Under the pieces are notes generated by a model. That model ran no database searches and was not told where the DNA came from. It saw only the letters and a program-made list of their open reading frames with translations. The position numbers and the translations under genes were made by a program. Of a DNA stretch of 64,000 bases, positions 24,200 to 33,669 are shown piece after piece; the first letter of the stretch is position 1, and each line of letters starts with the position of its first letter. The stretch comes from Gammaproteobacteria bacterium (GTDB lineage: Bacteria; Pseudomonadota; Gammaproteobacteria; JABDBA01), in NCBI GenBank assembly GCA_013288885.1, contig JABDBA010000001.1, positions 273,840 through 337,839 on the forward strand, read 5' to 3'.

Positions 24200-27100
24200 A
24201 TGGGTGATATAGCAATTATTGGATTATCTGTTCGTTTCCCAGGGGCAGATTCAATTGAAAAATTTTGGGATAATCTTATTAATGGTAAAGAATCGATAAC
24301 TTTTTTTGAACCCACTGAGTTGTGTTCTGATATGGGTGTTGATCCGGTAATATTAAGTGATCCTAATTTTATTCCCGCAAAAGGATATCTAGAGAAGGCT
24401 GAATTTTTTGCTGCCGACTTCTTTAATTTTACCACAAAAAATGCCTTTCTCACTGACCCACAATTTAGGTTATTATTGGAATGTGTTTGGGAGGCTTGGG
24501 AAAACGCTGGCTACAATCCCTTTGAATATCCAGGATTAGTAGGGGTTTATACCTCATCAAGTTCGCACGATAATTATTTTGAAAAAAATATACTTCACAG
24601 CGCAGATTTTAATTACCATGAGCATGGGTATAATGCATTTATTCGTAATGCAAAAGATTTTCTGGCCACACAGATTGCATATCAATTTAATTTTCAAGGT
24701 CCTTGCATAAATATCCAGACTGCATGTTCTAGTTCGTTAGTAACGGTTTATCAAGCTTGTAATGATTTGTTGGAAAATAAGTGTCAAGTAGCAATAGCGG
24801 GTGGAGTGTCTATAACTTTTCCTTTAAAACAGGGCTACCTTTACAAAGAAGGTATGATCCTTTCTAAAGATGGTCATTGTCGGCCTTTTTCTGAAGTTGC
24901 TACAGGCACCGTAATTGGAAATGGTGGAGGAATAGTTATATTAAAAACTTTAAAAAATGCACTCCAAGATCGTGATAATATTTACGCAATTATTAAAGGA
25001 TCTGCGATAAATAATGATGGTTCCGACAAGCTTAGTTTTGCCGCACCGAGCATCAAAGGTCAATATGAAGTATTAGTAATGGCTGCTCGATCTGCTAACA
25101 TTGATCCAGGTTCAATTGGGTATATTGAGGCACATGGCACAGGAACAAATCTTGGTGATCAAATTGAAATTGCGGCAATCAAACAATATTTATCAACTTC
25201 TAAAACACAATTTCCCCGATGCTTAGTCGGTTCTGTAAAATCTAATATTGGTCATTTAGATGTGGCATCAGGTATAGCTGGGCTTATCAAAACTGTTTTA
25301 GCATTAAAAAACAAAACCATTCCTAAAACTCTACATTGTGAATATCCCAATCCAGCGCTTGAATTAGTGGATAACTTTCTTTATGTAGCACAAAAGACGC
25401 AACACTGGCAACAACAAGATAATACACCAAGACGAGCTGGTGTTAGTTCATTTGGGGTGGGTGGTACAAATGCTCATGTTATATTAGAAGAAGCACCTAA
25501 TACGAGAATAAATTTACTGAGAGGGGTCGATAAAAACAAAACGTATATTTTACCTTTATCGGCTAAATCTATCGGAGAGTTAGAAGCGATAAAAGATAAC
25601 TTAGTTACATTTCTAAATGAAGAAAATGAATTTAATTTTGCAGACATTGCCTACACATTAACAATAGGGAGAAAAAATTTTCCATTTCGTTGGTGTGCAA
25701 TTTGTGATTCTAAAGAAAATGCAATAAATGCTTTATATTTTATGGGTTCAGAAAACACTTTTAGTAATAAACAAGACGAACTAGAACCAAAGAGTGTCTT
25801 TCTTTTTCCAGATATTCCAATGCGCGACTATTTAAGTACTATTAAATTATTATATGAAAATATTATAGAGTTTAGAGTTCACCTTGATATTTGTTTTGAT
25901 GCAATAAAAAATCAAACTGGTCTAGAATTTAAGGGTATCTTATTACAAACTGAAATTTGTAAATTTAATGATTATTATCGAACGATTATTCAACCTTTGG
26001 GTTTGTTTGTATTTGAATATTGTCTTGCCAAAACATGGCAAGGATGGGGTATTAACCCTCAGATGTTAATTGGTTTTGGTGCTGGGGAATATGTTGCTGC
26101 CTGCATTGCCAATATTTTTAGCATTGAAGATGGCATTAAATTATTATTATTACATACCAAAGTGCTACAAACTGGGCGACAGAAAATCATGATGTCAATA
26201 TTAACCTCAGTCAATGATTTGACGATATTAATTAAAGATAAACCGATCGAAATAAATGCAATACTAACAAAAACACGTTGTCTAGTTTCAGTAGATGCAT
26301 CTTACGGGAAAAAATTTCAACAGAAACTTGAACGGTCAAAAATTGATTATGAAATACTTGATGAGTGCCCGACTATATATTTTGATTCAAGTGTAAACAT
26401 TAAACAAGTATCCGATACTATTAAACTTGTTAAATTTAGCGCGCCTCAAATACCAATCAAAATTAATTTCATCAATAATTTAAGAAATAACGAATGCTCA
26501 CCGATCGCAACTTTTTTTTATGAAAATCTAATTTCTACTTTAAGAGAAAGACATGATCTCTATGTTGAAATTAGCCCTATCGCCCAATTAGGCCCGATTA
26601 CGCAGCAAAATAATTACCAAAGCGTTAAAAATAAAATAAAGATTATCCAGAGTTTGAGCTTATTTAAAAATAACTTCAACATATTTAGCCAAATAAACAC
26701 CACATTGGCGCAATTATGGGTAGCTGGACAGAATATAAATTGGTTGAGTATAAAGTATTTAAATTTAGTTGATAGAAAGCGAGTACCATTACCAACATAC
26801 CCGTTAGTCAGGCAACCTTACTTGATAAGACCCAATATTAAAGCGACAAACGTATTCTTACCTGCAGTGCAGAAAAATGATCAGGTAATAAAATGGATTT
26901 ATATTCCAAAATGGACAAAACGTCCCGGGTTTAAAATATCCGAGGCTTTACCAGAAGCTCTAATTTTTACAAAAGATCCAATGGGTATAGGTAAGGCAAT
27001 GGTGACACATTTACAAAAACAAAAACGCAACTTAAGTTTTATAAGCATGCCTATTGCATCGTATAAAAATGATGTTCATGACGTAGATGAATTATGGTTA

Positions 27101-29029
27101 CAAGAACGAATGCAAGTTTGGCAATATTCCATTGATAAACTAAAAACTAAGTCAGAGATTATTATACTTCACAGCGCAACACTAACATTGGCCAATGAAA
27201 GCAATATTGCCAATGGTTTTTTTGATCTATTGGCTTTGGGGAAAGTATTAGGTAAAAATAACCAGCGCATTAAACTCTTTGTCATTTCTAACGGCGTCGT
27301 AAAAATATCTACAGAAGATAATTTATGCCTTATTAATTCGACTGTATTAGGCCCAGTGCATTGCCTACCTTTTGAATACAATACAATTGAATCTCGTTGT
27401 ATTGATGTAAGATTGGAAGATAATCGACATGATTTGATCGAAGGGCTATGCCGAGAATTAAAGATTATTGATAAGAAAAAAATTATTGCATTAAGATCAA
27501 AACAACGTTTTGCAAGGAACTTTCTTTCGTACAAGGATGCTTCAGAGCAAAGTGTATCTAAATCTGTTAAATTCCGCATTCAAGGAACTTACCTAATTAC
27601 AGGTGGGCTCGGTGGGGTTGGCTTAGTATTTGCCGAATATTTAGTCAGAAATTATTGCGCAAAAATTATTTTAATATCTAGATCAAAATTACCCGACCAG
27701 GATACTTGGTCAAAAGTCATAGCAGATACCAAGACACCTAAGATGCTTATACGTAAATTAGAAACTCTATCTAAAATATTTTCTATTACGGATAAAGTAT
27801 TGATATTTTCTGCGGATATTTCTGATTCCACAAAAATGTCTTCTATTATTGATCAATCCAAAAAATATTTTGGAGAAATTAATGGGGTTATACATGCAGC
27901 TACTACCTTGCCAGAAGGCTTAATATGGAACAAAAATATTAGTATTATTGAAGAAACATTTAAAGCTAAAATTTATGGTTTAGAAGTATTAGGAAGGTTA
28001 ATCGATCGAAAGAATTTAGATTTTATTTTAATGTGTTCAGCATCAAATACAATTACAGGTGCTGCAGGTGCAGTTGATTATGTGGCAGCAAATTCATATT
28101 TAGATGCGTATGCACTTAAAAATACAAGCAGTGATTGCCCTATAATTTCATTGGCATGGCCCGCCTGGAATGAAACGGGAGTATTGTTTGAGTATATACA
28201 ACGTAATTTAGTAAAAATAAAAACTTCAGTTACCATAAAAAATTCCATATGGGAACTGTTTATAAAAGAACATAAATTTGATAATACTATGCTTATTCCA
28301 GGTACATTGATGCTTGAATTGAGTCAGCATGTTTATTCAAAACTCTCTGGGTTCCCTCCAAAAACGATTGAAAAATTTTCTTTCATGAGGCCAGGTTTCG
28401 TTGACGATATTAATAATCTTAAAATTCGTGCAATATTTGACAAGGTTGAAAATATAGTTAATCTTGAAAGCCATATTAATGGTAGTTGGGTGAGTTTATC
28501 ACAAGGGCAGTTATCGTCAACCTCGGAAAGTGTATGTTTATTTGATTTAAAATCACAACTTACTGAATTTGAAAATATCCCTTGTATAAATTCACCGTAT
28601 TTAAAATATAAAAATGATAAAACAATAAGTACTGGCGATCATTGGTCTTGTTTAAAGTGGGTTAAACAAAATTCTCATTATTATTTAGCTGAAATTGTAC
28701 TTTCTGATAAATATAAATTGGAATTAGCTGATTTTATATTACATCCTTCATTAATTGATGTTGCAATAAGTTATCATACAGAGTTTTATGAAGGGCAATA
28801 TTTACCCTACTATATTAAGAAACTAACAATACATTCACCGTTACCAATTAGGTTCTATTCATTAATACAGGTTATAACTGATGTTAATCGTGAAGCAAAT
28901 AATCTAGTATGCAATATTGAGTTGGTGAGTGTAGAAGGTGAAAAACTAATTACTGTTGAAGGCTTTACTTTAAAACAAGTAAATATAAATATTCTAAAAA
29001 GTAAACCAATATGCGAAATAATACTTTAG
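24200..29029 (+). CDS. Type I polyketide synthase, KS-AT(inactive)-KR-DH
   Basis: 1609 residues. KS (1-430) is complete: Cys176 (TACSSS), His312 (EAHGTGT), His352 (SNIGH). An AT-like region follows (530-800), but the GHSxG elbow reads GFGAG (625-629), so the nucleophile Ser is Gly627, and no HAFHS motif is seen; the AT should be dead. KR (structural part from ~900, catalytic 1130-1310) has GGLGGVG, Ser1280 and Tyr1294. A hot-dog DH follows (1350-1600) with His1358 and Asp1520 (HPSLID). The order KR before DH departs from the usual DH-ER-KR. The next gene supplies ER and ACP and overlaps by 19 bp, completing one fully reducing module. The extender must come from a trans AT. Confidence 0.9.
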   Translation: MGDIAIIGLSVRFPGADSIEKFWDNLINGKESITFFEPTELCSDMGVDPVILSDPNFIPAKGYLEKAEFFAADFFNFTTKNAFLTDPQFRLLLECVWEAWENAGYNPFEYPGLVGVYTSSSSHDNYFEKNILHSADFNYHEHGYNAFIRNAKDFLATQIAYQFNFQGPCINIQTACSSSLVTVYQACNDLLENKCQVAIAGGVSITFPLKQGYLYKEGMILSKDGHCRPFSEVATGTVIGNGGGIVILKTLKNALQDRDNIYAIIKGSAINNDGSDKLSFAAPSIKGQYEVLVMAARSANIDPGSIGYIEAHGTGTNLGDQIEIAAIKQYLSTSKTQFPRCLVGSVKSNIGHLDVASGIAGLIKTVLALKNKTIPKTLHCEYPNPALELVDNFLYVAQKTQHWQQQDNTPRRAGVSSFGVGGTNAHVILEEAPNTRINLLRGVDKNKTYILPLSAKSIGELEAIKDNLVTFLNEENEFNFADIAYTLTIGRKNFPFRWCAICDSKENAINALYFMGSENTFSNKQDELEPKSVFLFPDIPMRDYLSTIKLLYENIIEFRVHLDICFDAIKNQTGLEFKGILLQTEICKFNDYYRTIIQPLGLFVFEYCLAKTWQGWGINPQMLIGFGAGEYVAACIANIFSIEDGIKLLLLHTKVLQTGRQKIMMSILTSVNDLTILIKDKPIEINAILTKTRCLVSVDASYGKKFQQKLERSKIDYEILDECPTIYFDSSVNIKQVSDTIKLVKFSAPQIPIKINFINNLRNNECSPIATFFYENLISTLRERHDLYVEISPIAQLGPITQQNNYQSVKNKIKIIQSLSLFKNNFNIFSQINTTLAQLWVAGQNINWLSIKYLNLVDRKRVPLPTYPLVRQPYLIRPNIKATNVFLPAVQKNDQVIKWIYIPKWTKRPGFKISEALPEALIFTKDPMGIGKAMVTHLQKQKRNLSFISMPIASYKNDVHDVDELWLQERMQVWQYSIDKLKTKSEIIILHSATLTLANESNIANGFFDLLALGKVLGKNNQRIKLFVISNGVVKISTEDNLCLINSTVLGPVHCLPFEYNTIESRCIDVRLEDNRHDLIEGLCRELKIIDKKKIIALRSKQRFARNFLSYKDASEQSVSKSVKFRIQGTYLITGGLGGVGLVFAEYLVRNYCAKIILISRSKLPDQDTWSKVIADTKTPKMLIRKLETLSKIFSITDKVLIFSADISDSTKMSSIIDQSKKYFGEINGVIHAATTLPEGLIWNKNISIIEETFKAKIYGLEVLGRLIDRKNLDFILMCSASNTITGAAGAVDYVAANSYLDAYALKNTSSDCPIISLAWPAWNETGVLFEYIQRNLVKIKTSVTIKNSIWELFIKEHKFDNTMLIPGTLMLELSQHVYSKLSGFPPKTIEKFSFMRPGFVDDINNLKIRAIFDKVENIVNLESHINGSWVSLSQGQLSSTSESVCLFDLKSQLTEFENIPCINSPYLKYKNDKTISTGDHWSCLKWVKQNSHYYLAEIVLSDKYKLELADFILHPSLIDVAISYHTEFYEGQYLPYYIKKLTIHSPLPIRFYSLIQVITDVNREANNLVCNIELVSVEGEKLITVEGFTLKQVNINILKSKPICEIIL

Positions 29030-30492
29030 AAAATGAAACTTTAGTTATCAATGAAATCGGTGATCTTGATTCACTTATATTTCAACCCGCCGCACTTAGG
29101 ACGCCTAATGCTGATGAAGTACAAATCGAAGTATTTTTGCTATCGTTAAATTTTAAGGATGTTTTACATGTATTGGGAGTAATTAAAAATTGCGAAATCA
29201 TATTAGGGTGGGAAATTGTTGGTCGTGTCGTTAAAATGGGCAGTGGAGTTTCACATGTAAATACGGGGGATTGGGTGATTGCATATAGTCCTCATGTATT
29301 TTCTTCTCATGTAATTGTTCCAAAAGAACATGTTATTAAAAAACCAGATAATCTATCTCAAATTGATGCCGCGACAGTCATTGTTGCTTATGCGACAGCC
29401 CATTACGCACTTATTAATTTGGCTAATATCCAAAATGGGCAGCGTATTCTAATCCACTCGGCTGCAGGTGGCGTAGGATTAGCAGCCGTTCAAATTGCAC
29501 AGTATATTGGGGTAGAAATATATGCTACCGCTGGGAATAATTATAAAAGAGATTTTTTAAAAAATTTAGGTATTGAATATGTTGCTGAATCTAGAGCGCC
29601 ATTTTTTTATGAAGAGTTTAATGATAATTCTTTTGATGTTATTTTAGGTGCTGTTAGTGGAGAGGGGCTTTTAAAAAGTTTTTCATCACTAAAACCATAT
29701 GGGCATTATTTAGAGCTTGGCAATTATGGTAAAAACATTGATGCAATACCTAGTTTGAAAATTCTCCCGCAAGGAGCAAGTTTCTCTATGATTTCTCTAC
29801 ACCCTGAAATGCCAGATTTTCTTGAATTAATGAAAGACGTGTGCCATCTAATAAATCATAATGTTTATCAACCGCTCCCATATAAAATATTTGATAAAGC
29901 GGATATAACCAAAGCATTTCGTTATATGAGCAGCGGCCAACACATTGGTAAAGTGATTGTACAGCTCAAGTCAATTCCAAATGATCAAGAAAAAAAAGTA
30001 TATGATAGCTTCGATTATGCTGTCAGCAATATTGATGGAACCAGTTTGTTAGAGGAAGTATTACTGATGTCATCGCCGCATGTGTTAATCTCAAAGCTCC
30101 GAGATATAGATAATTCAAATTTCACTATCGACAATTTTATGATGACATCCTACACTACTCGTAATCTATCAGAATCTAACACGCAATATGCTGATGGTAA
30201 TAAAAAATCTCAGGATAGTTTGGATGGATCTGTTAGCGATATGAGAGCGGCTGTTAAACAAATCTGGCAAGTAATATTTGAAACAAACAGCATCGAAAAT
30301 GAAGATGATTTCTTTAAATTAGGTGGCGATTCTTTATCGGCTATAGAGATTAGTTATAAAATAAAAAAGAAATTAAAACTTGAAATCTCCCCGCATGTAT
30401 TATTAGAGCATCCAAGTTTTAAGGGTTTTTGCGCACAGTTAGAATCAATATCAAAACCCACTAAACTCAAAAAGGCTGATGTTGAGGAGTAA
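29011..30492 (+). CDS. Enoyl reductase-acyl carrier protein (PKS module completion)
   Basis: 493 residues. Residues 1-330 are an MDR-type enoyl reductase as in PKS ER domains (LNFKDVLHVLG, then the NADPH motif HSAAGGVGLAAVQIAQ). Residues ~405-480 are a carrier domain with Ser441 in LGGDSLSAIE, the 4'-phosphopantetheine site. Between them is a ~70-residue linker. ER and ACP are normally part of the PKS chain; here they are split off with a 19-bp gene overlap. Together with the upstream gene this makes a saturated C2 extension. No phosphopantetheinyl transferase gene is in the window. Confidence 0.88.
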   Translation: MRNNTLENETLVINEIGDLDSLIFQPAALRTPNADEVQIEVFLLSLNFKDVLHVLGVIKNCEIILGWEIVGRVVKMGSGVSHVNTGDWVIAYSPHVFSSHVIVPKEHVIKKPDNLSQIDAATVIVAYATAHYALINLANIQNGQRILIHSAAGGVGLAAVQIAQYIGVEIYATAGNNYKRDFLKNLGIEYVAESRAPFFYEEFNDNSFDVILGAVSGEGLLKSFSSLKPYGHYLELGNYGKNIDAIPSLKILPQGASFSMISLHPEMPDFLELMKDVCHLINHNVYQPLPYKIFDKADITKAFRYMSSGQHIGKVIVQLKSIPNDQEKKVYDSFDYAVSNIDGTSLLEEVLLMSSPHVLISKLRDIDNSNFTIDNFMMTSYTTRNLSESNTQYADGNKKSQDSLDGSVSDMRAAVKQIWQVIFETNSIENEDDFFKLGGDSLSAIEISYKIKKKLKLEISPHVLLEHPSFKGFCAQLESISKPTKLKKADVEE

Positions 30493-30498
30493 TTTATT

Positions 30499-31497
30499 TT
30501 ATAAAACATTACAGTTTAGCTTTAGTGAAGGATTAAGAGGATCAATATTGTGATTTTTAGTGTGGTTTGGGGATGCTTTTTTTCCTCTAATAGCATTGTT
30601 TAGGCTGGCGCTCACCTCTTCAGCTGAAGGGGCGTCAATTTTTTTTACATTTGTAGTTTCTTTTTTTTTAGTTCTGCTCTTTTCGTCAGACTTTGCATCA
30701 ATTGAGGTGAGTGAATTTAAATATTTTATTATTAAAGGCACAGAAACAGAGCTATCCCAATAAGTATCAACGTGATCTTTCCCTGCTATTATTTCCAAAG
30801 TACTATTTGATAAAGATTTGTGGCAGGCACAAACCTGGTTATATATAGGATCTTTTTCGCCTACAATCAATAGGAAGGGGGTTTTTATTAAATGTAAACT
30901 TTTGGAATAATCTGGCCACGCGATAGTATTTGATGCGATCATTGCATCTACATTGTTTAATAAAAAAGTTGTTTTAATAAAAGGATGGAAAGGTTTGCCC
31001 ATGGCTTTTTCTAACTCTTCAACAAAATAACATATTCCACGTTGTTTTGCTGGGGTTAACAATTTTACAAATTGTGGTGAAAGTTCGGCGGTTCCATAGG
31101 GCGTTGCGCAAGTAATGATAAACATGCTAAATCTATGATGATATTTAGGGTTAAGCGCTAGCGTAAAACCTAGTTGGCCACCCATAGAGCCACCAAAAAA
31201 TATAATATTATCTTTTAGGCCCAGTTCATCAAGAACAGCAATAGTATCCATAGCGCGCAATTGAGGATCGTATGCTTTAGGGTCGGTTGCTTTTTCACTG
31301 TTGCCATAGCCTAACATATCAATTAAAACAAGCTTATATTGAGATGCCAGTTTCTCAAGGTAACCCAGTGGCCCCCAATCTCGTGAAGCATTACCATTCC
31401 CATGATGAAATATGATGGCTTGCCCACCTTCCTTTCCATGCACTTCAAAATAGATTTTTACAGGTGTTCCAAGTCTTTTACTGGTAATTATGGGCAT
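30499..31497 (-). CDS. Alpha/beta hydrolase with basic C-terminal tail
   Basis: 332 residues from ATG 31497 (GGA 9 nt upstream; a TTG at 31509 is less likely). The hydrolase fold is complete: oxyanion region FHHGNGNASRDWGP, nucleophile elbow GGSMGG, acidic residue in VGEKDPIY, and histidine in GKDHVDTYW. Residues ~265-332 form a Lys/Ser/Asn-rich, probably disordered tail, unusual for a biosynthetic enzyme. It is convergent with the ER-ACP gene (6 bp apart). It could be a cluster hydrolase/proofreading thioesterase or an unrelated effector-like protein. Confidence 0.72.
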   Translation of the reverse strand: MPIITSKRLGTPVKIYFEVHGKEGGQAIIFHHGNGNASRDWGPLGYLEKLASQYKLVLIDMLGYGNSEKATDPKAYDPQLRAMDTIAVLDELGLKDNIIFFGGSMGGQLGFTLALNPKYHHRFSMFIITCATPYGTAELSPQFVKLLTPAKQRGICYFVEELEKAMGKPFHPFIKTTFLLNNVDAMIASNTIAWPDYSKSLHLIKTPFLLIVGEKDPIYNQVCACHKSLSNSTLEIIAGKDHVDTYWDSSVSVPLIIKYLNSLTSIDAKSDEKSRTKKKETTNVKKIDAPSAEEVSASLNNAIRGKKASPNHTKNHNIDPLNPSLKLNCNVL

Positions 31498-31644
31498 AAA
31501 CACGTCCAAATTAGACTAAAAACAATAGTTTAATTATAACCAACTAAAATGTCTACTCATATAAAGTGCTAGAACTAAAGAATCGTACTTTTTAATCGTT
31601 TAAGCATTTGATTAATATGAATATTTATGAGGCGATAATTAGAA

Positions 31645-31827
31645 TTGCTAATTGTGTTTGCAACAATTATGTCCTTGCCAGCAAATATCATTGTACTAGT
31701 CTTGAAAAAACTTACTGGCAATGACGATTCTGTGGGTGATCAATTCAATCCCTTCAAAAAAGGTATAGATTTATGGCCAGCTTCAGGTTTGGAAAATAAC
31801 TCATTGACAGGTAGGCCATTGGTTTGA
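31645..31827 (+). pseudogene. C-terminal remnant of a VUT/YhhQ-family gene
   Basis: About 60 codons reading ELLIVFATIMSLPANI, then VLVLKKLTG and QFNPFKK. These line up with the last membrane segment and tail of the intact VUT gene immediately downstream (ELLMMYLSAAILAYPGSI, YYLKKV, DFNPFRN). A stop lies just upstream in frame and no body is present, so it looks like the decayed end of a duplicated copy. The rest of the 31498-31978 gap shows nothing further that I can assign. Confidence 0.5.
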
Positions 31828-31978
31828 CCAGTGAGGCTGTCAAGGCTTGGACTTTAGAATTTAGTAGAGGATTAGCAAACTAATATTGAGGTAAGGATAG
31901 ATATTATGATATTATTACATCCCGATGTTCCACTAAACTAGACCACTCAGTTCCACATACATAAAGTTTAGGTTAAAA

Positions 31979-32692
31979 TTGAATACCCAAAACAAACAAC
32001 TTCCAGCCAAATTTTTAATAGTGCTTGCTATCCTTGGCGCTACTTTTATAGATGTGTGCCTTTCTGTGCAGAATTATATTGTTTCATTAGGTCATGTATA
32101 TGTGAGTGCCGCTATTTTCTTTTATCCATTTTTATGCCTTATATTGGATATAATTTCAGAAATTTATGGTTATCAAATTGCAAAATATGCTCTTTGTATA
32201 ATAATGTTGAGTGATTTTATGTTTGGTCTGTTTACAACCCTCGTTACAGAACTACCAGCGCCTAATTTTTGGTCAGCCTACACCAAAAGCTTTGATGCCA
32301 GTATGGTTTCAAATTTACGATTAGCATTAATTGGAGTAATAACAATCACTATTGGACAATATATGAATATTTATTTTGTCAGCAAGTTAAAAATTTTAAC
32401 AAGAGGGCGTTATTTTGCACTGCGGAGCATGACTTCGACTATAGTTGGTGATACTTTTACCATTGTTGTTGCGCTTTTTGCCTTTTTTGATCATCGTATG
32501 TCAAATGTAAATATTGCTACTATCATCATAGCTGAATTGTTGATGATGTATTTATCGGCGGCAATATTAGCTTACCCTGGTAGCATTATCACATATTATT
32601 TGAAAAAAGTTGTGCAGCCTTATACGGACACCAGAATAGATTTCAATCCTTTTCGTAATTGTGGTTCTGATTCAGAGAAAATAGCTACTTAA
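31979..32692 (+). CDS. VUT/YhhQ-family membrane protein, copy 3
   Basis: 237 residues, about six membrane segments, with the family signature LILDIISEIYGYQIAKYA. The start appears to be TTG at 31979 (AGG 7 nt upstream), since the next Met would cut off the first three segments. It sits inside the PKS-NRPS cluster but is not an obvious biosynthetic gene; its 3' end overlaps the convergent carrier-thioesterase gene by 21 bp. It resembles, but is diverged from, the pair at 19.3-20.8 kb. Substrate unknown; the family includes queuosine-precursor importers. Confidence 0.78.
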   Translation: MNTQNKQLPAKFLIVLAILGATFIDVCLSVQNYIVSLGHVYVSAAIFFYPFLCLILDIISEIYGYQIAKYALCIIMLSDFMFGLFTTLVTELPAPNFWSAYTKSFDASMVSNLRLALIGVITITIGQYMNIYFVSKLKILTRGRYFALRSMTSTIVGDTFTIVVALFAFFDHRMSNVNIATIIIAELLMMYLSAAILAYPGSIITYYLKKVVQPYTDTRIDFNPFRNCGSDSEKIAT

Positions 32693-33625
32693 ATAAGTAT
32701 TGAAATGATTGCTGACGGGTTCAACATTTTGTTCGGTGAGCATAGTTTCGTGGTTCCCTAATACTTTGTAGCACTGCAACTGGTTGACGAATTCGGACCA
32801 TCCATTATCATATGGGGTGTCAGTTTGATATTCTGTAATAATTTCCCCCGGTAAAAACAATGTAGCGTTTACAGGTATTTTTACAGGTTTATATCGTAAT
32901 AACAGCTCCATTCGTTTCCACATAGTTATTAACCAAGTATCTAAATTTTCTTGCATATCTAGAAAGTGGTCGGGTTTTATTTTATCAAATTGCCGTAATA
33001 TAAATTCTTTAAAACGATTCCTAAATGTTACATCAAACGGCATTTTTGCCCAACTATCGAAAATGATGAGATGTTTAACATTATACTTGTCACTTATAAG
33101 TTGCCTGCACATTTCAAAGGCGATGGATCCCCCCATTGAATGCCCAGCTAATATTATTGATTTACAATTTAAAATTTTTTTTAGCTTAAAAATGTAGAAT
33201 GATGCTTGTTCTTCTAAAGAGTCATATGTATTAAAATCACCGAATAAAAAATTTTCTTGAATACCCCAGATGTTATTCTCAGTAATAAGTTTGTTTATGA
33301 GTGGCATATACCCAAATAATGTTCCACCAACGGGATGAATGAATATCATTGGATGATTATTACACCCCGGTCGCAAATTTACTAGCATACTTTGGTGCGA
33401 ATGCCTCTGGAGTCGTTTAATAAAATTTGCTTGTTCTGAGATAGATTTAAATTTATTGTCGATAAAAATTGCGGAATCTAAACCAAAAATAGTTTGAATT
33501 CGATTTGTGAGAGCCATAAAAAGCAACTGATCACCACCTATATCAAAAAAATTATCGTAAATAGAAATATGCTCTATAGCAAGTAATGATCTCCAAATGT
33601 CAATAAGTTTTTTTTCAATGGTCAT
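32672..33625 (-). CDS. Carrier domain (inactive)-type I thioesterase
   Basis: 317 residues. Residues 1-72 have a carrier-protein fold, but the phosphopantetheine motif reads IGGDQLL: the attachment Ser is Gln33. Residues ~90-317 are a type I thioesterase with nucleophile Ser163 (GHSMGG) and a C-terminal histidine (GNHETML). A terminal PCP-TE normally takes the chain from its own carrier and releases it. With no attachment site, this TE must accept the chain from another carrier (A-PCP Ser557, ER-ACP Ser441 or the free ACP). The dead carrier may be kept for docking. Confidence 0.85.
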   Translation of the reverse strand: MTIEKKLIDIWRSLLAIEHISIYDNFFDIGGDQLLFMALTNRIQTIFGLDSAIFIDNKFKSISEQANFIKRLQRHSHQSMLVNLRPGCNNHPMIFIHPVGGTLFGYMPLINKLITENNIWGIQENFLFGDFNTYDSLEEQASFYIFKLKKILNCKSIILAGHSMGGSIAFEMCRQLISDKYNVKHLIIFDSWAKMPFDVTFRNRFKEFILRQFDKIKPDHFLDMQENLDTWLITMWKRMELLLRYKPVKIPVNATLFLPGEIITEYQTDTPYDNGWSEFVNQLQCYKVLGNHETMLTEQNVEPVSNHFNTYLSSYFL

Positions 33626-33669
33626 CGCTGTAAATTATCTATAAGAGTATTATGATGTTGCTATAGTAG

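Noticed and set aside
20766-24200. Prophage
   Set aside because: A repressor with operators is present but no integrase, replication or structural genes and no attachment-site duplication could be seen.
31903-31939. 11-codon ORF with a fair ribosome site (ATG at 31906)
   Set aside because: Too short, no similarity and no following gene in register; probably chance in decayed DNA.
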